Translations under genes and position numbers: made by a program
Assembly (NCBI GenBank): GCA_947495795.1
Contig: CANMAI010000001.1
Location: forward strand, 558,001 to 622,000
Direction of reading: 5' to 3'
DNA: 64,000 nucleotides
Origin: an uncultured Paracoccaceae bacterium
Lineage (GTDB): Bacteria > Pseudomonadota > Alphaproteobacteria > Rhodobacterales > Rhodobacteraceae
Part shown: positions 52,711-62,060 of the stretch, one piece after another
Layout of the letters: every line of letters begins with the position of its first letter
How positions within the stretch are numbered: the first letter of the stretch is position 1
The notes under the pieces: model-generated
What the model was told of the DNA's origin: nothing
The model's input: the letters and a program-made list of their open reading frames with translations, nothing else
Databases searched by the model: none

Positions 52711-53259
52711 TCAAGCTTCAAGCATATCTGGGATCCGCCGGATGATATCGGCGGATCCATCGGCGCGGGCGGTGATCCATGCGCCTTCAATGAGGAGGAG
52801 GGCCGCGCGGGATTGCAGCTCTGCCCGTGCTTCGGCCATGCCGAGGCGGATGGCGTGGGTTTTGCTGAGTTTGACCCAGCTTTCGAAGATCTCAAGCGCT
52901 GCAAGGCGGAAGCGTTCATCCGCCGGTCCGCCGAGCAGGGTGCCGGTGACAGGGCAGAAATCCCACGCGCCGCGCGCATCGTGGATATCGGCGATGGCGT
53001 TGCAGATGCGGGTGACGCCTTCCTTGAAGCTTGTGCTTTCCTGAAAGGCTTCTTCCATCAGACGAGAGAGGTAGCGGCCCGCCCATCGCGCTGTTTCCAG
53101 CGCGAGATCAGGTTTTCCGCCCGGGAAATGGTGGTAGAGCGAGCCTTTCGGCACGCCTGCTGCCTGCAGGATTTCCGTGAGGCCGGCCGCGGAATAGCCC
53201 TTGCGGCGAAAGAGATCGGTGGCCGCATAGATCAGTTTTTCGCGGGTGGTTTTTTCCAT
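52711..53259 (-). CDS. TetR-family transcriptional regulator
   Basis: A 182-residue repressor-type regulator with the TetR helix-turn-helix at the N-terminus: REKLIYAATDLFRRKGYSAAGLTEILQAAGVPKGSLYHHFPGGKPDLA (core LTEILQAAGVPKGSLYHHFPGG). The ligand-binding domain is unrelated to well-known members by eye. It is divergent from the alpha/beta hydrolase gene; two identical-pattern palindromes between them are the likely operators for both genes. Confidence 0.93.
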   Translation of the reverse strand: MEKTTREKLIYAATDLFRRKGYSAAGLTEILQAAGVPKGSLYHHFPGGKPDLALETARWAGRYLSRLMEEAFQESTSFKEGVTRICNAIADIHDARGAWDFCPVTGTLLGGPADERFRLAALEIFESWVKLSKTHAIRLGMAEARAELQSRAALLLIEGAWITARADGSADIIRRIPDMLEA

Positions 53260-53278
53260 CAGAAACCTTTTGCATGAT

Positions 53279-53294
53279 TAGACCAATCAGTCTA
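53279..53294. promoter_or_regulatory. TetR-type operator 1
   Basis: TAGACCAATCAGTCTA contains perfect 5-bp arms TAGAC/GTCTA with a 6-bp centre. It lies 20 nt upstream of the tetR start, so it probably overlaps the regulator's own promoter. Confidence 0.7.
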
Positions 53295-53305
53295 TACCTG
53301 AACAA

Positions 53306-53321
53306 TAGACCGACCAGTCTA
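53306..53321. promoter_or_regulatory. TetR-type operator 2
   Basis: TAGACCGACCAGTCTA repeats the TAGAC-N6-GTCTA pattern 27 bp after the first copy and ends 12 nt before the hydrolase start, just upstream of its AGGAGG ribosome site. Binding here would block the hydrolase transcript. Confidence 0.7.
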
Positions 53322-53332
53322 TTCAGGAGGCA

Positions 53333-54190
53333 ATGATGAGCGAACCTGTTCCAGTATCCGAGGCCGTGCACATCGAAGGTGCGTCTGCCCACCTGACGGG
53401 GCAGCTTTTTCTGCCCACGACACCGCCGCTTGCGGCTGTGTTGATCAACGGAGCGACGGGTATTCCGCAGAGCTACTACCGGCATTTCGCGCATTGGCTG
53501 GCGCACCGGAAATCGGTGGCTGTGCTGACGTATGATTACCGCGATTTCGGTGCTTCGGCAGAGGGTCATGTGAAGCATTCCAAGGCGTTGATGTCCGATT
53601 GGGGTGTGCATGATCAGCAGGCTGCACGGGATTGGCTGGGCGCACGGTTCGAGGATGCGCCGATCTGGGTGATCGGCCATTCGCTGGGTGGCTTCATGCT
53701 GCCGATGCAGAAACGACAGGCGCGGATTGCCCGCGTGATCGCGGTGGCCAGCGGCCCGGTGCATGTGCGGGATCATCCGATGAGTTACCAGCCGCTTGCC
53801 CGGATGTTCTGGTACGGGCATGGGCCGCTGCTGACGCGGCTTTTCGGCTATTTGCCCGGAAAGAATACCGGGTTGGGCGCAGATTTGCCGGGGCCGGTTT
53901 TCTGGCAGTGGCGGCGGTGGTGCACCTCCGAGGATTTTTATGCCTCCGATATCGGTGTGCATCTGCCGGAGCCTGCGTGGGAGGCCACGCATGCGGATGT
54001 GAAATGCGTGGCGATTGCGGATGATCCGATGATCCCGCCCAAGGCGGTGTGGCGGCTGATGCCGTTCTATCCCGATACATATGTGCGACAACTGACGATC
54101 CGGCCCGAAGAGTTCGGCCTTGGCAAGATCGGGCATCTGAGCGCCTTTGCGCGGCGGAATGCAGCGATCTGGGAACAGCTGATCGCGTGA
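53333..54190 (+). CDS. alpha/beta hydrolase
   Basis: A 285-residue cytosolic alpha/beta-hydrolase: GATGIPQSYYRHFAHWLA at the oxyanion-hole strand, TYDYRDFGASA, the nucleophile elbow IGHSLGGFML near residue 117 and the likely catalytic His in GKIGHLSAF near the C-terminus. It resembles putative lysophospholipase/esterase-type proteins, but the substrate is not known. Two start codons (53333 and 53336) follow AGGAGG. The pair tetR-operators-hydrolase suggests that the hydrolase acts on, or is induced by, a compound sensed by the regulator. Confidence 0.85.
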   Translation: MMSEPVPVSEAVHIEGASAHLTGQLFLPTTPPLAAVLINGATGIPQSYYRHFAHWLAHRKSVAVLTYDYRDFGASAEGHVKHSKALMSDWGVHDQQAARDWLGARFEDAPIWVIGHSLGGFMLPMQKRQARIARVIAVASGPVHVRDHPMSYQPLARMFWYGHGPLLTRLFGYLPGKNTGLGADLPGPVFWQWRRWCTSEDFYASDIGVHLPEPAWEATHADVKCVAIADDPMIPPKAVWRLMPFYPDTYVRQLTIRPEEFGLGKIGHLSAFARRNAAIWEQLIA

Positions 54191-54369
54191 TTTTGTGTTC
54201 CCAAGCGAACGGTGCAGGCCCAAAATATCGCGTAAGGTGAATTGGTGGGGATCAGTACGCTGATCATTTGGCAGGCCCCCGCCAAAGCAAGGCCTCGCCC
54301 GCTCATCCGGGCAGGCTTTGCCCTGCATTCATTCAGGGTGGTCTTGCGCGACAGAGGGCGCTTCTGTGG

Positions 54370-55779
54370 TTACTTTGCTGAAACGCTGATCCGCGGTTGA
54401 GACTGTGTGTCGATGGCTGCCAATGATTTGGTCAGCGGCCAGCGGATGAACAGGATCGCGGCCCCCTCTATCTGATGATCTGCCAAGGTTTCCGTCAGGT
54501 CCGCTACTTCGCAAGAGGCTGTAATCTGCCCCTTGCGTTGCGCCTTGGCGACGATCCTCACCTGAAGAGGGGTGCCAGGATGCGTTTTCTGCAATCGGGC
54601 CTCGATATCCCTTGCGGCACCGACGGCCATATAGAGAGCAACACAGGCCCCGGGCCTCAGGTTGCGAACGGAGTCCGGAACCACAAATCCGTCCTGCCGG
54701 TGACCGGTTGTCAAGGTTACCGTGTCGATCTCACCGCGTTCTGTCAGGCTCTCGCCAAGGGCGGCAGCCGCTGCGCAGGCGGCGGTGACACCGGGAACGA
54801 TTTCCACCGGGATGCCGCTTGCCTCAAGCGCCCGGATCTCTTCAGTGCTGCGTCCGAAGATACCGGGATCGCCGCATTTCAGGCGGACAACCCGTTTGCC
54901 GCGCCTTGCGGCGGCAACAAGCGTCTGCGTGATCTTTTCCTGCGGCCAGCTATGGCAGCCCGGTGCCTTGCCGACGTAAATGCGTTCCGCATCACGGCGT
55001 GCGAGATCCAGTATCTCGGTTTCCAGCAAGCGATCATAGTAGATTACGTCTGCCTCCTGCAGGCGTTGGACACCTCTGAGTGTGATGAGGTCTTTGGCGC
55101 CGGGGCCTGCGCCAACAAGGCTGACACTTCCGCCGTGCCTTTCCCCGAAATCGCCGGTTTCAATTGCGGTTTTGATCAGTTTGGCAGCCTCGCGTTCCGC
55201 ACCGCTTACAAAGAGGCGGCGCGGGGTTTCGTTGAAAACCCAGCGCCAGAGATCACGGCGGGCGCGTTGCGAAAGGCGTGCGGCTGCGGCCGTGCGCAAC
55301 CGCCCTGCCAACGCAGCCAGATCGCCCAGCCGAGGTTCAAACAACTCTTCGAGCCGCGTCTTGATCTGGCGTGCGAGAACCGGCGCCGTGCCTTCGGTTC
55401 CGATGGCAATCACGACCGGATCACGATCAACGATGGAAGGGGTGATTGCATCGCAAAGGTGGGGCTGATCAACAACATTCACAACCGCGCCCGCTGCCTT
55501 TGCCAAGGCATGAAGCGCCATATCGACCCCCGGACAGCCCGAGGCTATGAACACGAGCGCGCAGTTCCGAAAACTCTCACGCGTGATCCGGGTTGTCTTG
55601 TGAACAACGCGCCCTTCGGCCGCCAGACTGGAGAGTTCGGGATCCAGTGTTTGGGCCAGTATCACGACCTCGGCTTCTGTCTTCAGTATGAGCCGGGCCT
55701 TTTGCGCCGCCTGCTCCTGCCCACCGACGATGACGACCCTGCGACCGGCCATTTGAAGAAACATGGGAAAGGTTTTCAT
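54370..55779 (-). CDS. cysG: siroheme synthase (CysG, trifunctional)
   Basis: A 469-residue enzyme that makes siroheme from uroporphyrinogen III. The N-terminal NAD-dependent dehydrogenase/ferrochelatase part (about 1-205) opens with MFLQMAGRRVVIVGGQEQAAQKARLI; the C-terminal SAM-dependent uroporphyrinogen methyltransferase starts near residue 207 with VSLVGAGPGAKDLITLRGVQRLQEADV and contains VVRLKCGDPGIFGR and VPGVTAACAAAAA. Siroheme is the cofactor of NirB, so its place at the end of the nitrate operon is functional. Start at 55779 overlaps the upstream stop as ATGA. Confidence 0.95.
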   Translation of the reverse strand: MKTFPMFLQMAGRRVVIVGGQEQAAQKARLILKTEAEVVILAQTLDPELSSLAAEGRVVHKTTRITRESFRNCALVFIASGCPGVDMALHALAKAAGAVVNVVDQPHLCDAITPSIVDRDPVVIAIGTEGTAPVLARQIKTRLEELFEPRLGDLAALAGRLRTAAAARLSQRARRDLWRWVFNETPRRLFVSGAEREAAKLIKTAIETGDFGERHGGSVSLVGAGPGAKDLITLRGVQRLQEADVIYYDRLLETEILDLARRDAERIYVGKAPGCHSWPQEKITQTLVAAARRGKRVVRLKCGDPGIFGRSTEEIRALEASGIPVEIVPGVTAACAAAAALGESLTERGEIDTVTLTTGHRQDGFVVPDSVRNLRPGACVALYMAVGAARDIEARLQKTHPGTPLQVRIVAKAQRKGQITASCEVADLTETLADHQIEGAAILFIRWPLTKSLAAIDTQSQPRISVSAK

Positions 55780-56711
55780 GCGGAAAGGCTTTCGTGCTGG
55801 TGGCGTTCGGCCCACAGGGTTTCCGCCATGTGCTGGGCGGCCTGAACGGTGGGGGCTGCTTTCACAGTCCAGAGGGCCAGCGCTGCTGTGCCGGTGATCG
55901 TGGCTGTTGCGAACGGATCATCGCGGGTTCCCTGCCAAAGGGCGCCCAGATCAATTGCTTTGCGGGCCTCATGAAGGCGACGTGTTTCATGGTGAATGGG
56001 TGGTGCGATCTCTTGGGTGGGTACGCCGTTCCGAAGGCCAAACAGAGCGATCTCCTTGGAGGGATGCCGTTCAAACTCGCCCCCACCGCCTTTGATGATT
56101 GTCAGATCTTGCTGGCCCAGCATCTGGGCGGCCTGTTCCTGCAGGCTGCGATAGGAAGGATGAAAGACACCTTGAACGGTGGCAGGCGCCTGTGAGGGGT
56201 TCCACATGCGGAGCACCGTGTTGAAGCAGGATCGCAGCCCGAAGGTATCGCGCAATTTCAGCAGCGCCAAAGCCTCGGGGCACAACGTTTCAAGCGGGGT
56301 GTACTGCACCGTTGGTCCGGCCAGTTTCAGCGCGGTGCGAAGGGACGCCGCGCTCGATTGATGTGAGTTCCGACCGTGCATTGAAATGCTGTAGCCGGCC
56401 TGGCCAACCAATCGTGCGGCCAGAAGGAACAGGGGCGCACCCCGGCTGCGCCCGGCTGCATAGGATGGCCAATCGAGATCGACAGGGGGGAGCTTTCCGC
56501 TTACATGCGCGCGCAAGGCGGACGTGAATCCTGCGATTTCCTCGGCCGTTTCGCCGCGCAGACGCATGACCATGAGCAGGGCACCGACAGCCTCGGGGGC
56601 TGCTTTGCCTTGCAGGATCAGAAGCATTGCCGCTTTGGCTTCCTCCGGGGTCATCGCGCGGGCCCGGCCCTTGCCGCGCGCAACGATCCGGACAAAGGGT
56701 GCAAGGCTCAT
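55776..56711 (-). CDS. YbiB/TrpD2-like anthranilate phosphoribosyltransferase-family protein
   Basis: A 311-residue protein with the fold of anthranilate phosphoribosyltransferase: an N-terminal helical domain (RARAMTPEEAKAAMLLILQGKAAPEAVGALLMVMRLRGETAEEIAGF; core GALLMVMRLRGETAEEIAGF), then HGRNSHQSSAA in place of the usual Gly-rich PRPP loop and IIKGGGGEFERHPSKE. These differences from TrpD resemble the YbiB (TrpD2) group, which binds nucleic acid and is not thought to make tryptophan. It overlaps nasA and cysG by 4 nt each. Its link to nitrate assimilation is unexplained. Confidence 0.78.
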   Translation of the reverse strand: MSLAPFVRIVARGKGRARAMTPEEAKAAMLLILQGKAAPEAVGALLMVMRLRGETAEEIAGFTSALRAHVSGKLPPVDLDWPSYAAGRSRGAPLFLLAARLVGQAGYSISMHGRNSHQSSAASLRTALKLAGPTVQYTPLETLCPEALALLKLRDTFGLRSCFNTVLRMWNPSQAPATVQGVFHPSYRSLQEQAAQMLGQQDLTIIKGGGGEFERHPSKEIALFGLRNGVPTQEIAPPIHHETRRLHEARKAIDLGALWQGTRDDPFATATITGTAALALWTVKAAPTVQAAQHMAETLWAERHQHESLSA

Positions 56712-59284
56712 TCGGCGGCCATCGCGAGCGGTGCTTCTGCCAAAAGGGCAGCCAGCTCGGGTTTGCATGAGCCACAGTTCGTTCCGGCGCAGGTGGCTTC
56801 GCCCAGGGCTGCAACGCTTCGTGCGCCCTTCGCTGCGGCTGCAAGGAGGGTATTGCGCCCCACATTGAAACACGCGCAAACCGTGGCACCCGGATCTGGC
56901 TGGTTGGCGGGGCTGCGCCCTGCAAGGGCCACCAAGGGTGGTGTATCCGTGCCTATGCAGGCAATTGCTGCGATGCGGGAGAGGACGACAGGCTTCGGCG
57001 CTGCAAAGAGGAGGGCGGTTATGATGCCATCTGTGTGGATCGCAATGCGGATTGTGCCTGTGGCGGGATCGGTTTGCGAGGATGCCGCGCCTGTGGCTTG
57101 CCCGGAAAGCCGCCGCATTTCAGCAACCCAATCCTGTGGGGCCTTGCTACCTGCAAGCTCCGCCTGCCACCCGGATTGCGTTCGCGCGACGGCGGCATAG
57201 GGCGTCTGGGGCACAGGGAGTTCGGCGCAGGCCAGAAACCCATACCACCTGGCCCGATAAACGCTCGCGGATACTTCGCCCGATTTCAGGGCGGGTTGGC
57301 CGGAGAATGGATCGGCTACCGGCGCGGTAAGGCTGTTGATCGTGGCCGATGCTGCGCGCTGGCGGGTCCAGTGCATTGGTGCGAACAGTTGGCCCGGTGC
57401 AACACGGGGTGTTACGAGCGCGCGGAGTATCGCGCTGCCATAGGTGCTCTCGACGCGGATCAACGCCCCGGCCGCCACATCGAGCGCCTCGGCATCTTGG
57501 GGGTGCATCTCGACATACGGTTCGGCCAGATGTGCGCCGAGCCGTGCAGATTTACCGGTGCGCGTCATGGTGTGCCACTGGTCGCGGTTGCGCCCGGTAT
57601 TCAGTTGAAAACGCGTGCGGGCGAGAGCAGGTGCACTGATCGGGACCATCTCCGCCTTGCCATCGGGATGAAAGAACCGCCCGTCCGCAAAGAAGCGGTA
57701 ATTGTTGCGCGGCCATTGGGTGGGAAGCAGATCGCCATAATCGGCATCGGCGAAGATGCTGAGATCCAGATCGCGCGGGAACTCTGATGTTGCGGCATCC
57801 AAGGCCACATATTCCGCGAAGACTTCGGAGGGTTTTGTGTAGGCAAAGGCTGCATCAAATCCCATGCGCGTGGCGACATCGCTGATGATCTTCCAATCCG
57901 GGCGCGCTGTGCCCGGTGCCGGCAGGAATGCACGTTGGCGGGATATGCGCCGCTCGGAGTTTGTGACTGTTCCGTTCTTTTCGCCCCACCCGGTGGCGGG
58001 CAGGCAGACATGCGCCAGATCGTTTGTATCGGTGTTCTCCATGATGTCGGAGGTCACAACGAAGGGCACATGCGCGATGGCTGCGGCAACGCTGTTTGCA
58101 TCCGGCAATGATACGGCCGGGTTCGTCGACATGATCCACAGCGCCTTGATCTCGCCTTTCGCGCAGGCGCTGAACAGATCAACGGCTTTCAGCCCCGGTT
58201 TGTTGCAAATCGCGGGGCTTTGCCAGAAGGCCTGCACGGCTTCGCGGTGCGCCCGGTTATCCAGCTCCAGATGGTTGGCCAGCATGTTCGCGAGCCCGCC
58301 AACTTCCCGCCCGCCCATGGCATTGGGCTGGCCCGTGAGGGAAAACGGACCCATGCCGGGCTTGCCAATGCGCCCGGTTGCCAGATGGCAGTTGAGGATC
58401 GCGTTTACCTTGTCCGTCCCGCACTGCGACTGGTTCACGCCCTGCGAGTAGGCGGTTACCACCCTTTCGGTACCGGCCCAGAGGCCGAAGAATGCCTCGC
58501 ATTCCTGCATGGTGAGCCCAGTATCGGTGCTATCTGACAGCCGGGCGGCGGTAACGGCCTGAGCCAGCCCGTTCACGTGGGTATCCGTGAAGGCGTGATC
58601 CAGCTTTTCATGATCTGCCAGATAGGCAAGCAGCCCGTTGAACAGCGCGATATCGCCATCGGGTGCGATTTGCAGATGCAGATCGGCAAGATCACAGGTT
58701 GCGGTGCGTCTCGGATCGATATTGACGATACGCATGTGCGGGCGCGTTTCCTTGGCCGCAGCAATGCGTTGATACAGCACGGGATGGCACCAAGCGAGGT
58801 TTGATCCCACAAGCACGATCAGATCTGCCTCTTCCAGATCAGCGTAGATACCGGGGACAGTATCCGTACCAAAGGCTCGCTTGTGCCCTGCCACCGAAGA
58901 GGCCATGCACAGACGCGAATTGGTGTCGATATTGGCGGAGCCGATAAAGCCCTTCATCAGTTTGTTGGCGACGTAATAGTCTTCGGTAAGGAACTGCCCC
59001 GAGGCGTAAAAAGCCACGCTGTCCGGGCCATGCCCTGCGATGGCCGCGCTGAATTTGTGAGCGACAAGATCAAGTGCCTCATCCCAGTTTGCGCGCCGCT
59101 TTCCGATTTTGGGATGCAACAGGCGCCCGTCCAGATCTATGGTTTCGCCCAGGGCGGATCCTTTGGAACAGAGGCGACCGAAGTTGGCCGGGTGATCCGG
59201 ATCGCCCTTGATCGTGCCATCAGCCCCCGCCAGAACGCCACAACCAACGCCGCAATAGGGGCAGGTGGTCCTCGTCAGCTTCAT
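56708..59284 (-). CDS. nasA: assimilatory nitrate reductase, catalytic subunit
   Basis: An 858-residue cytoplasmic molybdopterin enzyme that reduces nitrate to nitrite. The N-terminal [4Fe-4S] ligands are C8, C11, C15 and C39 (CPYCGVGC, RLCSKG). The bis-MGD domain follows (SNLAWCHPVLYQR, ATGWGEKNGTVTNSERRISRQR) and the molydopterin-dinucleotide domain contains LNTGRNRDQWHTMTRTGKS. The C-terminal 65 residues are a BFD-like [2Fe-2S] domain (CACFNVG, then CAGTNCGSCKPEL). No Tat signal. Start overlaps nirD by 4 nt. Confidence 0.96.
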   Translation of the reverse strand: MKLTRTTCPYCGVGCGVLAGADGTIKGDPDHPANFGRLCSKGSALGETIDLDGRLLHPKIGKRRANWDEALDLVAHKFSAAIAGHGPDSVAFYASGQFLTEDYYVANKLMKGFIGSANIDTNSRLCMASSVAGHKRAFGTDTVPGIYADLEEADLIVLVGSNLAWCHPVLYQRIAAAKETRPHMRIVNIDPRRTATCDLADLHLQIAPDGDIALFNGLLAYLADHEKLDHAFTDTHVNGLAQAVTAARLSDSTDTGLTMQECEAFFGLWAGTERVVTAYSQGVNQSQCGTDKVNAILNCHLATGRIGKPGMGPFSLTGQPNAMGGREVGGLANMLANHLELDNRAHREAVQAFWQSPAICNKPGLKAVDLFSACAKGEIKALWIMSTNPAVSLPDANSVAAAIAHVPFVVTSDIMENTDTNDLAHVCLPATGWGEKNGTVTNSERRISRQRAFLPAPGTARPDWKIISDVATRMGFDAAFAYTKPSEVFAEYVALDAATSEFPRDLDLSIFADADYGDLLPTQWPRNNYRFFADGRFFHPDGKAEMVPISAPALARTRFQLNTGRNRDQWHTMTRTGKSARLGAHLAEPYVEMHPQDAEALDVAAGALIRVESTYGSAILRALVTPRVAPGQLFAPMHWTRQRAASATINSLTAPVADPFSGQPALKSGEVSASVYRARWYGFLACAELPVPQTPYAAVARTQSGWQAELAGSKAPQDWVAEMRRLSGQATGAASSQTDPATGTIRIAIHTDGIITALLFAAPKPVVLSRIAAIACIGTDTPPLVALAGRSPANQPDPGATVCACFNVGRNTLLAAAAKGARSVAALGEATCAGTNCGSCKPELAALLAEAPLAMAAE

Positions 59285-59616
59285 GCAGCGGCCCGCGCGC
59301 GCAGGAAAGACTGATCCAGCAGAATGCGCCCATCTTCAACGCGGGCCGGGTATGTTGCGACGCTGCCTTCGTCCTCTCCCTCTGCTGTTCCGGTTTCCAG
59401 AGAAATCACCCAGTTGTGCAGCGGGCATGTGACGGATTTTCCGTGCACGATGCCTTCGGCCAATGGCCCCGCCTTGTGGGGACAGGCGTTGTTGAGGGCA
59501 AAGACCTCATCCTCTGCGGTGCGGAAAACCGCGACACAGCCGCGCGATGTTTTCACCACCCGGGCCCCGCGCTGCGGGATATCTTCCAGAGATGCGATGT
59601 CGATCCATGTACTCAT
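59281..59616 (-). CDS. nirD: nitrite reductase small subunit
   Basis: A 111-residue Rieske-type [2Fe-2S] protein: ACPHKAG and CPLHNWVISLETG supply the Cys-His pairs (CPH in NNACPHKAGPL, CPLH in VTCPLHNW). It is the small partner of the siroheme nitrite reductase NirB in the cytoplasm. It overlaps nirB and nasA by 4 nt at each end. Confidence 0.95.
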   Translation of the reverse strand: MSTWIDIASLEDIPQRGARVVKTSRGCVAVFRTAEDEVFALNNACPHKAGPLAEGIVHGKSVTCPLHNWVISLETGTAEGEDEGSVATYPARVEDGRILLDQSFLRARAAA

Positions 59617-62060
59617 TCCGCGGCCTCCAATGACAGGTTCGCCAATGGCTTGTAGCTTTCGGCCTTCTGGCTGGCATGTTCGGCCCAGGGATCTTTGCGA
59701 TAGAGCGATTGGCTGAGTTCGAACCGCGCCACGAGTGCGGCGCGTTCATCAGGATCATCGGAGATGCGCTCCCTGATCCAATCAAAACCAACCTTGCCCA
59801 TCCATTTATAGATCCGGTCAAGGTATTTCGCGTTCTCGCGGTAAAGCTGGGTGACGGCCTTGATCACATTGATCGCGTCTTCCTCCGTGGGTACCTGCAC
59901 CAGCAGTTCGGTTTCCCTGACGTCCATGCCAGCGGCCCCGCCGATGCTTATCTGATAGCCGCTATCAACGCAGACAACGCCGATATCCTTGCACGTTGCT
60001 TCTGCGCAGTTGCGCGGGCAGCCAGAGACGGCCAGCTTCAGCTTGTGCGGCGTCCATGCGCCCCAAAGCTCCTTTTCCAGCTTGATACCAAGGCCCGTAC
60101 TGTCTTGGGTGCCAAAGCGGCAATGATCGGTACCCACACAGGTTTTCACCGTGCGCAGGCCCTTGGCATACGCATGGCCGGAAACCATGCCAGCCGCATT
60201 CAGATCGGCCCAGATATCCGGCAGATCTTCGCCGCGCACCCCAAGGAGATCGATGCGTTGGCCGCCAGTAACCTTTACGGTTGGCACAGCGTATTTATCG
60301 GCCGCATCCGCGATCGCTCGCAGCTCATCCGGGGTGGTGATCCCGCCCCACATGCGCGGGACGACGCTGAATGTGCCGTCTTTTTGAATGTTCGCGTGCT
60401 TGCGTTCGTTGATGAACCGGCTTTGCGGGTCGTCGCGATACTCCAGCGGCCAATCCGCCAGCAGATAGAAGTTCAGCGCCGGGCGGCAGATGTGGCAGCC
60501 ACAGGACGTTTTCCAGCCGCATTCCTGCCAGACAGCAGGCATCGATGTCAGCCTTTGCGATTTGATCATGCGGCGCACGTCTTCATGCGCCAATTCGGTG
60601 CAGCCGCAGACAGATTGCGCCGCAGGGATCACAAACGCATCGCCGAGCGTGACGGCCAGCACCTGCTCGACAAGCCCGGTGCATGTTCCGCAGGATCCCG
60701 ATGCCTTGGTGGTTGCCCGCACGGTGCCCAGATCAGAGGCACCCGCTGCGATCGCGTCTTCGATTTGCCCTTTGCAGATACCGTTGCAGCCACAGATCTC
60801 CGCATCACGCGGTAAGGCTACAACAGCTGCTAAAGGGTCCGGGGGGGTCCCCCCCTGATAGGCCGGGCCGAAGATGAGCGTTTCGCGCATTTCGGCAATG
60901 TCGGTCTTGTCGCGGATCAGGCCAAAGAACCAGTTGCTGTCGGCCGTGTCGCCGTACATGACGGCACCAATAACGATGTTGTTCTCGATCACCAGGCGAC
61001 GGTAGACGCCGCGCGCCGGATCGCGAAAGACGATATCTTCCCGCCCCTCGCCTTCGGCAAAATCGCCTGCGCTGAAGAGATCGCAGCCCGTGACCTTGAG
61101 CTTGGTCGAAAGTTCCCTCTGCACGAAGGCCGCATCCTGCCCCAGCAGGGTCTGGGCAGCCACTTTCGCCTGATCGTAGAGCGGCGCCACAAGCCCGAAG
61201 AGCGCACCGTCATGTTCCACGCATTCTCCCACAGCCAGCACGTCCGGATCGGAGGTGATCATCTGATCATCGACATGGATCCCGCGCCCTGTGGCGATAC
61301 CCGCCGCGTTGGCGAGCGCTGTGTTGGGGCGGATGCCGACAGCCATGACCAGCAGATCGCAGGGAAGTTCTGTGCCATCGTCGAGCAGCAGGGCGCGGAC
61401 ATGGCCTTCCTGCCCCAGAATTTCCTTGGAATTGGCGGAGCATCTGACGGTGATGCCCTTTTCCACCAGCGCCTTGCGCAGGAGATACCCGGCGGCTTCG
61501 TCCAGCTGACGCTCCATCAGATGGCCCATGATATGCACGACCGTGACATCGACACCGCGCGCGGCCATGCCTGCCGCCGCCTCCAGCCCCAGAAGCCCCC
61601 CGCCGATGACGACAACCCGGTTGTCCGGCCCAAGGCTCATCATCCGCTGCGTATCTTCGAGATCGCGATACGCGATCACGCCTTCCAGATCATGGCCCGG
61701 CAGCGGGATGATGAAAGGGTTGGAGCCGGTGCCGAAAAGGAGCTTGTCGTAAGCCAGAACATCGCCGTTTTCCGCCGTTACCGTTTTGGCTGCACGGTCA
61801 ATGCGCGCCACCCTTTCGCCGAAGCGGCAGGTGATGCCCTGCTGGTCGTACCAGGCATCATCATGGGTGACGATCTCGGCATAGGTCTTCTCTCCCGACA
61901 GGACCGGACTCAGCATGATGCGGTTATAGTTGCCGCGCGGTTCTGCGTTGAAGAGGGTGATGTCCCAGCCGTCCGGCTGCCCCTCTGTCAGGTGTTCCAG
62001 CGCGCGGCCCGTGGCCATGCCTGCGCCGATGACAACAAGTTTTCGGGCCATGGTTTTCAC
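59613..62060 (-). CDS. nirB: NAD(P)H nitrite reductase large subunit
   Basis: An 815-residue enzyme that reduces nitrite to ammonium in the cytoplasm. In order: FAD domain (KLVVIGAGMATGRALEHL), NAD(P)H motif RVVVIGGGLLGLEAAAGMAARG, a BFD-like [2Fe-2S] domain near residue 425 (CGCNGICKGQ, GSCGTC), then the sirohaem/[4Fe-4S] half with CVGTDHCRFGTQDS and SGCPRNCAEATCKDIG near residue 685. The GTG at 62060 keeps the 4-nt overlap seen all through this operon; ATG at 62051 has GGAG at a good distance and is equally possible. Confidence 0.96.
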   Translation of the reverse strand: MKTMARKLVVIGAGMATGRALEHLTEGQPDGWDITLFNAEPRGNYNRIMLSPVLSGEKTYAEIVTHDDAWYDQQGITCRFGERVARIDRAAKTVTAENGDVLAYDKLLFGTGSNPFIIPLPGHDLEGVIAYRDLEDTQRMMSLGPDNRVVVIGGGLLGLEAAAGMAARGVDVTVVHIMGHLMERQLDEAAGYLLRKALVEKGITVRCSANSKEILGQEGHVRALLLDDGTELPCDLLVMAVGIRPNTALANAAGIATGRGIHVDDQMITSDPDVLAVGECVEHDGALFGLVAPLYDQAKVAAQTLLGQDAAFVQRELSTKLKVTGCDLFSAGDFAEGEGREDIVFRDPARGVYRRLVIENNIVIGAVMYGDTADSNWFFGLIRDKTDIAEMRETLIFGPAYQGGTPPDPLAAVVALPRDAEICGCNGICKGQIEDAIAAGASDLGTVRATTKASGSCGTCTGLVEQVLAVTLGDAFVIPAAQSVCGCTELAHEDVRRMIKSQRLTSMPAVWQECGWKTSCGCHICRPALNFYLLADWPLEYRDDPQSRFINERKHANIQKDGTFSVVPRMWGGITTPDELRAIADAADKYAVPTVKVTGGQRIDLLGVRGEDLPDIWADLNAAGMVSGHAYAKGLRTVKTCVGTDHCRFGTQDSTGLGIKLEKELWGAWTPHKLKLAVSGCPRNCAEATCKDIGVVCVDSGYQISIGGAAGMDVRETELLVQVPTEEDAINVIKAVTQLYRENAKYLDRIYKWMGKVGFDWIRERISDDPDERAALVARFELSQSLYRKDPWAEHASQKAESYKPLANLSLEAAE

